DNA of 64,000 nucleotides, taken from the NCBI RefSeq assembly GCF_000686565.1, contig NZ_KK365988.1:45819-109818 (forward strand). Reading direction: 5' to 3'. The notes beneath the pieces were generated by a model that had not been told where the DNA came from, made no database searches, and saw only the letters and a program-made list of their open reading frames with translations. Shown one piece after another: positions 57,591 through 64,000 of the stretch (position 1 is its first letter; every line of letters begins with the position of its first letter). The translations under genes and the position numbers were made by a program. The DNA comes from Helicobacter bilis ATCC 51630. Its GTDB lineage: Bacteria > Campylobacterota > Campylobacteria > Campylobacterales > Helicobacteraceae.

Positions 57591-58088
57591 ATGACAAAAA
57601 CGATAGCAATTGAGGAACTACAAAGATTTGATAATCCGCGTTTTAATGAAGACAATGCGCGTGGTTTAATTGATGAAATGTCTAGTGGTTTAAAACTACC
57701 AGAATCTATGAAAGCAGAATTTGATCGTAAAATGGTAACGCTTTTTCAGCAAACAAAGATAATAGCAGGTAAGCTGATTAATATCGGTAGAATCGTATTT
57801 GCAAAGATCTATCAATTTATACAAGATAACCCAAACTTAACATTAGGCACTATTATCGGTGCAGTGTTTGGCTCATTTCTTGGTATGATGCCACTTATTG
57901 GTGCTATATTATCCCTTATATCCACATTTCTTGGTGGAGCTATCGGTGGATATATTGACTATGTGAATAAAGGGGGTAGAGAGCTAGATAGCACTCTTCA
58001 GCAGGTTATCGCAGGTGCAACACATGCTACAAAAGAGTTTTTTAAGCTTTTAGTAGAGATTTTTAACGTATTAAGGAATGATTTTTAA
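57591..58088 (+). CDS. Glycine-zipper membrane protein of unknown function (next to the CDT locus)
   Basis: 165 residues: an N-terminal helical region, two hydrophobic segments (LGTIIGAVFGSFLGMMPLIG and AILSLISTFLGGAIGGYIDY, about 85-125) with glycine-zipper spacing, and an amphipathic C-terminal helix (ATKEFFKLLVEIFNVLRNDF). No signal peptide. TAAGGAG precedes the ATG. It is followed by a second glycine-rich membrane protein 29 bp downstream. Such glycine zippers are found in membrane-inserting proteins and some pore formers. I do not recognise the family. Confidence 0.7.
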   Translation: MTKTIAIEELQRFDNPRFNEDNARGLIDEMSSGLKLPESMKAEFDRKMVTLFQQTKIIAGKLINIGRIVFAKIYQFIQDNPNLTLGTIIGAVFGSFLGMMPLIGAILSLISTFLGGAIGGYIDYVNKGGRELDSTLQQVIAGATHATKEFFKLLVEIFNVLRNDF

Positions 58089-58117
58089 ACTACATATTTA
58101 ACATTGAAAGGAATACT

Positions 58118-59422
58118 ATGGCAGAGAGAGAAATAGGCACCGTGGGTTTCGAACCACTCGATTCACAACAGCAAAGGGATCAAAACTACGCGACACTTAT
58201 CACGACAATGGACGCTAGTGAGATTATAGGTATTATAGGCAATGCTTCTAGTGATGAAATAGGGTATTATCAAGATAAAGCGTTTGATACACTTTTTTGT
58301 GGCACAGAGGCTACTACTGGATTTTTTGAGTATGTGGGTGGTGCTGCTTCAACAGCTATTGGTGGAGCTGCTGGCGGCTTGACAGCAGCGACACTTGGGA
58401 CTAGCACAGTAGCAACTACCACTGGTGGTATCTTTGGCTGGTTTGCGACTACCACCGTTGCAACAGTTGCTGCACCTTTTACACTTGTGGCTGCGACTAC
58501 ACTAGGTGGGATTGCACTTGGATATAGTGCATATAAACTTATAATTGGTTCTGCAAAAGATAAGGGCAAGGAAGAGCATTTTAAAGAGACAAAGCAGCAA
58601 GGTAGATATCGTATCAACCCTGTAAGGACATTTAATCCCTTTGTGCTTTATGATGAGGAAAAAAGATATATCGCTCAAGCATATCAAATCTTAACATGTT
58701 CGCCTTCAATAAGTCAGCAGGATATAGAGGATTTCTTAAAGATTTTTGATGCTAATGCCATGTTGAATGCAAATTTAGTGCAAGATGGAAGAAAATCTGG
58801 GCGTGATAGCGTAGAAAAAGCTATGCGTAATGAGTTGAAATCCTATTTGAGTGAATATTGTGAAAAAATAAAACAACAATACAAAACTACAAATAAAGAT
58901 ATCATTAATAGATATATAGCATTTGTAGAGGTTAATAATGAGTATATTACGCCGCGTGTAGATCAAGCAGCAAAGAAAGAATTGCTTGATGAAGTGCAAA
59001 AGGGTAATGTTGGTGTTACGAAAGAGGTTTTAATAATTGAAGAATTTCGTGCAGTTTTTAGCATATATAAAATGCTATTAAATCATTCTCAAAATACTTC
59101 AAAACAGATTGAGTTGCAAAAAGAAAAAATGTATGAAAGAGCTGAAGAACTTGGGGCAACAGAGCTTTTTGAAAATATATTAGCAGAACATCGCCTTGTA
59201 AAGCTTGATGAGACAAACTACATTCGATACTTACAAGAAATTGTAAGTGTGCTTGATAGCAAAGATGCACGAGATTTTATCAATGAATTGACAAATGATC
59301 TTGCAGAATGTATGCTTGTAGATTCTGTAATGGAGCCTTATGAAAAAGAGATAATGCAAAATATCGCAAATACCTTTTCAAATCTGCTTGATACCAATAG
59401 GCAAAAACTCACCGATTTCTAA
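58118..59422 (+). CDS. Large glycine/threonine-rich membrane protein of unknown function (next to the CDT locus)
   Basis: 434 residues. After a soluble N-terminus, residues ~70-150 form Gly/Ala/Thr-rich hydrophobic stretches (VGGAASTAIGGAAGGLTAAT, VATTTGGIFGWFATTTVATV, then LVAATTLGGIALGYSAYKLI). The remaining ~280 residues are charged and helical (EEKRYIAQAYQILTCSPSIS; EQIELQKEKMYERAEEL-like segments). No signal peptide. The AAAGGAA start is good. It resembles the plan of membrane-inserting effectors or bacteriocin-like proteins, but I recognise no motif. It forms a pair with the previous gene and lies back to back with cdtC. Confidence 0.7.
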   Translation: MAEREIGTVGFEPLDSQQQRDQNYATLITTMDASEIIGIIGNASSDEIGYYQDKAFDTLFCGTEATTGFFEYVGGAASTAIGGAAGGLTAATLGTSTVATTTGGIFGWFATTTVATVAAPFTLVAATTLGGIALGYSAYKLIIGSAKDKGKEEHFKETKQQGRYRINPVRTFNPFVLYDEEKRYIAQAYQILTCSPSISQQDIEDFLKIFDANAMLNANLVQDGRKSGRDSVEKAMRNELKSYLSEYCEKIKQQYKTTNKDIINRYIAFVEVNNEYITPRVDQAAKKELLDEVQKGNVGVTKEVLIIEEFRAVFSIYKMLLNHSQNTSKQIELQKEKMYERAEELGATELFENILAEHRLVKLDETNYIRYLQEIVSVLDSKDARDFINELTNDLAECMLVDSVMEPYEKEIMQNIANTFSNLLDTNRQKLTDF

Positions 59423-59427
59423 AGCCT

Positions 59428-59640
59428 TTGCAAAGCTTATCAGGCTTCATTTTAGCGATTTTTCCAAAGTTTAAAGTAGATTCTACAATGCTGCAAAAAA
59501 TATGTGATAAGCTAAATAACACAGATTGGCAGGAGCTTGGCTTTGTGTGTGATGGGCGGTTTCTTTTCTCACAAAGAAGCTTAGAAAACGCAATGTTAGA
59601 TTCCAGCTTTAATGCATTGGGATCTGTGCCAATAAGATAG
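59428..59640 (+). CDS. Possible small ORF after the glycine-rich pair
   Basis: 70 codons from TTG 59428, six bases after the preceding stop, or ~50 from ATG 59488. It reads MLQKICDKLNNTDWQELGFV then CDGRFLFSQRSLENAMLDSS. Composition is compatible with a gene but no ribosome site is clear. It could be the coupled third gene of the pair or a remnant. Confidence 0.3.
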   Translation: MQSLSGFILAIFPKFKVDSTMLQKICDKLNNTDWQELGFVCDGRFLFSQRSLENAMLDSSFNALGSVPIR

Positions 59641-59828
59641 TCCTCACCTAATCTTAATATTTATTTTGGCGTATGTAAAAGAATTGCCTATTGTTTTTGA
59701 GAAATATTGTGGCATTTTACTAGATTTTATTTTTTTAATGTTGCAGGATCTAACTTTAACCAGCAGTTTATTTACCACATAACAAATCTTAAATGAAACT
59801 CTATAAAAAACCAAAACCTATGAGATTC

Positions 59829-60380
59829 TTAAGGATTAATCAGCATTGCATCTCGTATTGGCGGATTTATCAAAAAAAGATTATCTAAATCCACAGAAAA
59901 GAGACTATCTACATCACAAGGGCGGATTCCTATGCCTCTGCCTCTTGGAAGTTGTGGGTTATTAAACACTGTCATGCATTCATTTTTATTCAGCACAAAA
60001 GAGCGGATTTGCACTGCTGGTGTGGTGGTGGGAATGATTGTATAAAGGGTTTCATACCTTCTTGATTTTAAGTCATCATTGCAGGATTTGCGTGTAAATA
60101 ATCCACTTTCAGCAATTGCCAAACAAGTATCTTGTGTCCCAAGCTGCACAAACTGCACTGCTCCAAGATTAAAATCTTTAAAAGGATCGTTTTTAAGCAT
60201 ATCTTCAGTTAATGGAATATCGCGTATAACCCAATTTCTATCTTTTCCAAAGCCCACAATATCACCCGAAAAGGCACTTCTTAGTGAAATCGGCGGCGTA
60301 AATTCCACAAAATCAGATAAATCTGGATCTATCGCATAAGCATTTATGACGCACATTAAAGCTATTAGTAATCTTTTCAT
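59829..60380 (-). CDS. cdtC: Cytolethal distending toxin subunit C
   Basis: 183 residues with a signal peptide (MKRLLIALMCVINAYA, then IDPDLSDF). The ricin-type lectin fold has FVQLGTQDTCLAIAESGLFT, and the C-terminal part NNPQLPRGRGIGIRPCD matches CdtC proteins. CdtC with CdtA binds the host cell surface and delivers CdtB. Third gene of cdtABC, 14 bp after cdtB. Confidence 0.92.
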   Translation of the reverse strand: MKRLLIALMCVINAYAIDPDLSDFVEFTPPISLRSAFSGDIVGFGKDRNWVIRDIPLTEDMLKNDPFKDFNLGAVQFVQLGTQDTCLAIAESGLFTRKSCNDDLKSRRYETLYTIIPTTTPAVQIRSFVLNKNECMTVFNNPQLPRGRGIGIRPCDVDSLFSVDLDNLFLINPPIRDAMLINP

Positions 60381-60394
60381 TACAATCCTTATGA

Positions 60395-61216
60395 TTAAAA
60401 TTTCCCAAAACGCACAGGAAAGTGATCTGATGATAGGTGCGATCTCACACTAGCAGCCATGAGTAATGCGGTAATTGCGGGTAGAGCCAAGCGAGTTCTA
60501 TCATTAGAACTTCTACCAACTATCGCATAATCTAGGATTCTATTTGCCGCACCCATACTAAAATGTGTTGCAGAGTTTTGTGTAACAATGCGTGTGTGAT
60601 TTGTGATCCTTGTATCAAGCCCGGATAATAGATTCGCAGGATCTCTATTAAAATCACCTGCAATAAGCCAGTTAATACTTGGCTGACCAATAAAATGATC
60701 ATGCACAGCTGTAACTAACGCTGCAGCATCGCCACCACCCCTTGCAAGAGCATGAATATTGAAAAACACATCATTGCCAAGCCGTATGCCAATCACAGGA
60801 CGGGAAACTTCAGGTGCGATTGTTCTTTGTGAAATAACAAAGGCTTCATCAGCTTGCCTACCACTTACAATGGCGAGATTAACCCTTCTAGCACCAACAT
60901 CAATATTTGCATAATAGATAAATACAGAACGCGGTCTTGAGCGAGTGCCCAAATCCCAAACATATTCTTGAATAGGCGTTCCACCCGGCTGAATCATTCT
61001 GCCCGTTGGTCTCGCGCTTGCAGGTACACTGCCGGCTTCTTGCACCATCAAAATATCCACAGGATTATCGCCGGTGATAAGCTGTCTTACACTGACATTC
61101 CATTTATTTTCAGTGCTAGCTGAAGAGCCTTGCAGATTCCAAGTGCCGACAACATAGTCCTCAATCTTTCCAAAAAGTAGGCTAAAACCAAAAAGCATAA
61201 GTATAATAACTTTCAT
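60395..61216 (-). CDS. cdtB: Cytolethal distending toxin subunit B (DNase)
   Basis: 273 residues from ATG 61216, chosen because AAAGGAATATTG precedes it, rather than ATG 61237 which overlaps cdtA. Signal peptide MKVIILMLFGFSLLFG, then KIEDYVVGTWNLQGSSAST. The DNase I-like catalytic set is complete: Glu60 (MVQEAG), His155 (NIHALARGGGDA), Asp188/Asn190 (AGDFNRDP), Asp229 (RILDYAIVG) and Asp264-His265 (SSDHFPVRF). It enters host nuclei and cuts DNA, causing G2 arrest. Confidence 0.97.
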   Translation of the reverse strand: MKVIILMLFGFSLLFGKIEDYVVGTWNLQGSSASTENKWNVSVRQLITGDNPVDILMVQEAGSVPASARPTGRMIQPGGTPIQEYVWDLGTRSRPRSVFIYYANIDVGARRVNLAIVSGRQADEAFVISQRTIAPEVSRPVIGIRLGNDVFFNIHALARGGGDAAALVTAVHDHFIGQPSINWLIAGDFNRDPANLLSGLDTRITNHTRIVTQNSATHFSMGAANRILDYAIVGRSSNDRTRLALPAITALLMAASVRSHLSSDHFPVRFGKF

Positions 61217-61226
61217 CAATATTCCT

Positions 61227-61949
61227 TTATTTGCCATCTACACTAAACACTACACCAGCATTTAAAGGTGGCGCGATGATAAACCATTGCTGATCGCTAT
61301 TTAGCTTACCACCTTTCACACAGCTTGTGAGAAAAATGCTGAAAAATCTTGTTGCTTGATTGCTTGGGGTTTGCAAACATTGCTTAGTGGCGACATTTTG
61401 AATCTGCACGGCTTGATCATCAAAGAGATTGAAAGTCCATAATTGTGCAGGGTCTTCCATATTGCAATATGTGTGAATCACGCCATTTCTATATGCGCTT
61501 AAACAAGTACCCTCTTTAGCGTTTTGTATCGCAGCACTCCCATCAGCCTTATTAAAAATCCGCCAAATCCTAGCTCCACCGAAATCTTTACTATCTATGA
61601 GAGAATAGCCCCACACCCAATTCCCCACATTTAACGCCCAAAGTGTCAAAACCCCACCTTCAGGACTCATGATGGATAAAAGATCTGAAGTATAGCTTCT
61701 AGAATCACCATTAATGCCTAGCAAGGGCAACTCTGTATGCTTTGTGGGCGTGTGATTACCTTTTCTATCTGTGTTGGGACGCATGAGTTTTTTAGATAGG
61801 TTGGGTCCTTGCACGAGATTTACTTGCTTTTTAGAATTAGCCGGCGGTGTTGGAGAATTCCCAATGCCAAGTTCATAATCACTAGAAGCATAAGCGGCAG
61901 TAAGTAATGTAAAAGTCGATATGATAAGTAAAGTAAAAATCTTAGACAT
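61227..61949 (-). CDS. cdtA: Cytolethal distending toxin subunit A
   Basis: 240 residues from ATG 61949 (AGGA six bases upstream, better than ATG 61967). Signal peptide MSKIFTLLIISTFTLLTAAY, then ASSDYELGIG, without a lipobox Cys. The ricin B-type lectin domain shows WVWGYSLIDSKDFGGARIWR, GTCLSAYRNGVI and ATKQCLQTPSNQATRF. It binds host cells with CdtC. First gene of the operon, with the long gap 61950-62569 as its promoter region. Confidence 0.93.
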   Translation of the reverse strand: MSKIFTLLIISTFTLLTAAYASSDYELGIGNSPTPPANSKKQVNLVQGPNLSKKLMRPNTDRKGNHTPTKHTELPLLGINGDSRSYTSDLLSIMSPEGGVLTLWALNVGNWVWGYSLIDSKDFGGARIWRIFNKADGSAAIQNAKEGTCLSAYRNGVIHTYCNMEDPAQLWTFNLFDDQAVQIQNVATKQCLQTPSNQATRFFSIFLTSCVKGGKLNSDQQWFIIAPPLNAGVVFSVDGK

Positions 61950-62569
61950 AGCTATTCCTAAGTGCATGTTGTAACTGCATTGTTAATATAATATCCACTA
62001 ACTACGCATAAAGCGAATTATTGCCCTATTATAAAAACCATTTTTGTGTGTAAATATACGATATGTAACATTTAATACGCAAAAGGTTGAGGCATAAGGT
62101 TTTACATACAAAGTTTAATTTTTAGAAACTCTATATCGTAAGCAAACACACGAGATTTATGCGGTATGCTTTGCTAAAAAGTTATAAAACTAAACAGGTA
62201 TCCCCTAAATTCAACACTCTCTTTTGCAATATGAGCTTGGCGATATTCTACGATATATTGCAACACTACTTCTCATTGACTGAAATTTGCTAGTGTTTTT
62301 TATCCTCTAAATCAACTTAATATTGCTTCACTATGTCAATGTTTCTTTGCGTAGTAAAAAGGGCGTAATGTAGCACAACTCAGGATAAATGTCTTTTGCA
62401 TGCCAAACATCTTTATCAATTCTAACAAAGTTGTTTCTTCTTAATTTACATAGTGTGCGGTGTGCGGAGAACACGACTGCAAATCTTTGCCCTTGAGGTT
62501 GCTATTCGGCTAGGCAATGATGTAGATATGCCAAGGAATCTAGCAAAAAGTGTAACCGTGGAGTAAAAC
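61950..62569. other. 620-bp gap upstream of cdtA, with a possible coding relic
   Basis: Holds the cdt promoter region: on the minus strand ATATTATATT lies ~40 bases before cdtA. Near 62331-62501 (minus) a 56-codon frame of coding-like composition, without a normal start, reads [20 protein letters not shown] then [20 protein letters not shown] and YITPFLLRKETLT. It may be the tail of a lost gene. The rest is AT-rich with nothing recognised. Confidence 0.4.
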
Positions 62570-63013
62570 TCAAACCTTGATAATCGCCTTATTATCTCTA
62601 ATCTCTAACACCTGCACCCTATCGCCTTCTTTTAGTGGTGTGTTAGATTTTAATGTAGGGGCTTTTTCATAAGCCCATAATGTGCCTTTGAAATACACCA
62701 TTCCTTGCTGAATCTCACCTACACCGCCACCATTTTGCAAGGAGTCTTCATAGACTTGTGAGCCTTTGAACCACGATTTTATGGGCTTTCTTAGCAAAAT
62801 AAGTGTAAGAAAAGCAAAAGCACAAATGCTCACCGCTTGCCACGCATACACGCTTTCCACACTCCCACCTATGATGTTGCCAAAGCCCACAAATGCCTCA
62901 ATCCCAGCTGTGATACATAGCCCTAAACCGATGAAAAGCAAGAAAAATGAGCCAAAAAATATCTCCGCCACAATAAAGCCAAGCCCCAACCCCAAAAGCA
63001 TAAGTGCCGACAT
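62570..63013 (-). CDS. NfeD-family membrane protein
   Basis: 147 residues with two or three N-terminal TM helices (LMLLGLGLGFIVAEIFFGSF; FLLFIGLGLCITAG; SVYAWQAVSICAFAFLTLIL) and a C-terminal OB-fold domain (MVYFKGTLWAYEK through VQVLEIRDNKAIIKV). NfeD proteins are cotranscribed with SPFH/stomatin genes, as here (62 bases after the preceding coding block with a 97-bp gap), and help organise membrane protein quality control. TAAGGAAG precedes the ATG. Confidence 0.85.
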   Translation of the reverse strand: MSALMLLGLGLGFIVAEIFFGSFFLLFIGLGLCITAGIEAFVGFGNIIGGSVESVYAWQAVSICAFAFLTLILLRKPIKSWFKGSQVYEDSLQNGGGVGEIQQGMVYFKGTLWAYEKAPTLKSNTPLKEGDRVQVLEIRDNKAIIKV

Positions 63014-63110
63014 TTCACTTCCTTATATTTGCATTGTTTTTAGAAAACTCCCATAAGGGATTTGGATTCTAAGATTTGGCAGCAAAGCCCTAGAATCCAC
63101 AAGCTAGATT

Positions 63111-63995
63111 CTACGCCTCTTTACCCTTGCCTAAAAATTCACTTATCACGCTAAGCCCACCGATAAATTCACTCGTCTCATAAGGGATAATCACCTTATC
63201 CTTGCTTGGATTCTTACTTAGCTCTGTGAAAGCCACAATCCGCTCCTTTGTCAGCAAAAACTCCGCTGCTTGTGCGTTTTTACTCATTTGATTAGCAATA
63301 AGCTCCATCGCATCGCTTTGCCCTTGTGCTAGGGCGATTTGCTCATATTTTTTAGCATCTGCCATACGCTCAATGGCTTCAGCTTGCAACACCTTTTCTT
63401 GCTTTAGGGCTTCAGCGTTGCGGATTAGGGCTTCTTTTTCTGCCTGTGCTTTTAGCTCAATGGCGCGTTTTTCTCTCTCTGCCTTCATCTGCAGATTCAT
63501 CGCATTTTCTATATCTTTTGGCACAGAGATTTCGCTAATCTCCACACGCATAATTTTCACCCCCCAATTATTTGCCGCATCGCCCAAAGCCACTTGCAAA
63601 GCGGCATTAAGCCTATCACGAGATGAGAGGGAGTCATCTAAATTTATCCGCCCTATCTCACCGCGAAGTGTCGTGGTAGCAAGGTTTGCGATGGCTTGTT
63701 TATAGTCATTGACACTATATACCGCGGATTTTGCGTCAAAGACTTTCAAAAACACAATCCCATCAATGTTAATATTGACATTATCTTTGGTAATCACCTG
63801 CTGCCGCCCAATGTCTATCATCTGCTCCCTAGCACTCACCACCGCACTTAGCCTATCAATTATGGGGATAATGAAGTGGAACCCACCATCAAGCACCCTG
63901 TGGAATCTCCCCAGCCGCTCCACAATGGCAATATCTGTTTGTGAGATAATCTTTATCCCAAAAAATAGCACCACCGCACATAAGACCAACACCAC
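63111..63995 (-). CDS. SPFH/stomatin-like membrane protein (QmcA family), N-terminus possibly outside the window
   Basis: 294 residues are visible to the window edge. The GTG at 63995 is only a possible start, and the frame stays open to 64000. N-terminal hydrophobic segment (MVLVLCAVVLFFGIKIIS), then the Band 7 signature (VERLGRFHRVLDGGFHFIIP, SAREQMIDIGRQQVITKDNV) and the heptad-rich coiled coil (NLQMKAEREKRAIELKAQAE). It scaffolds the membrane with the FtsH protease in other bacteria. Followed by nfeD. Confidence 0.88.
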   Translation of the reverse strand: MVLVLCAVVLFFGIKIISQTDIAIVERLGRFHRVLDGGFHFIIPIIDRLSAVVSAREQMIDIGRQQVITKDNVNINIDGIVFLKVFDAKSAVYSVNDYKQAIANLATTTLRGEIGRINLDDSLSSRDRLNAALQVALGDAANNWGVKIMRVEISEISVPKDIENAMNLQMKAEREKRAIELKAQAEKEALIRNAEALKQEKVLQAEAIERMADAKKYEQIALAQGQSDAMELIANQMSKNAQAAEFLLTKERIVAFTELSKNPSKDKVIIPYETSEFIGGLSVISEFLGKGKEA

Positions 63996-64000
63996 ACCAG

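Overview
The window looks like chromosome of an enterohepatic Helicobacter. It is AT-rich and densely coded. It carries Helicobacter/Campylobacter marker loci: the folC-csd2-csd1-ccmA cell-shape operon, an HsrA-type orphan response regulator lacking the phospho-acceptor Asp, a remote CheZ, a NifU of the Helicobacter type, petABC with a diheme cytochrome c1, and a cytolethal distending toxin (cdtABC) locus. The species cannot be fixed from the sequence alone. The word AGAATCT/AGATTCT recurs throughout, in genes and between them.

Layout. 1-7168 (+): the C-terminal tail of an unidentified gene, then six genes whose order and families match Campylobacter jejuni Cj1420-Cj1415, the O-methyl phosphoramidate (MeOPN) capsule-modification pathway: two SAM methyltransferases, glutamine kinase, gamma-glutamyl-CDP-amidate hydrolase, CTP:phosphoglutamine cytidylyltransferase and CDP-amidate kinase. 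The first methyltransferase is interrupted by a G12 tract and is in the OFF phase. A degraded gene follows. 7.5-13.7 kb: hsrA, fliP, a cheZ-like gene, a MetF-like gene and several small secreted or pilin-like proteins. 13.7-19.0 kb: a low-complexity protein and folC-csd2-csd1-ccmA. 19.6-27.8 kb: acnB, cysK, a FadL-type outer-membrane protein whose 5' end is tandemly duplicated, a second G12 phase-variable gene (glycosyltransferase-like) and gdhA. 27.9-35.5 kb (-): a frameshifted rsmG, an SGNH esterase, nifU, a small PD-(D/E)XK-like nuclease ORF, adk, aspS, a dead lipoprotein gene and nadE. 35.7-39.8 kb (+): petABC and rdgB. 39.9-54.1 kb (-): Xaa-Pro peptidase, an NSS transporter, a glutathionylspermidine-synthase-like ATP-grasp protein, a multicopper oxidase, a chemoreceptor, hldE-hldD, tsaB and flgL. 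54.3-57.3 kb: an HIT hydrolase, an ankyrin protein and metB. 57.6-62 kb: an accessory block with two unrecognised glycine-rich membrane proteins next to cdtABC. The window ends with nfeD and an SPFH/stomatin protein.

The most unusual signal is a family of dispersed repeats inserted in frame in conserved genes. A 178-bp unit is shared by the glutamine kinase and the amidohydrolase of the MeOPN cluster, and parts of it occur in tsaB and at the end of the gene entering the window. Its core folds into a 62-nt hairpin with a covarying base pair. A separate REP-like palindrome sits inside the glutamine kinase and again upstream of a secreted-protein gene. The repeats behave like Rickettsia palindromic elements: they lengthen the proteins with low-complexity segments and leave the catalytic motifs intact.
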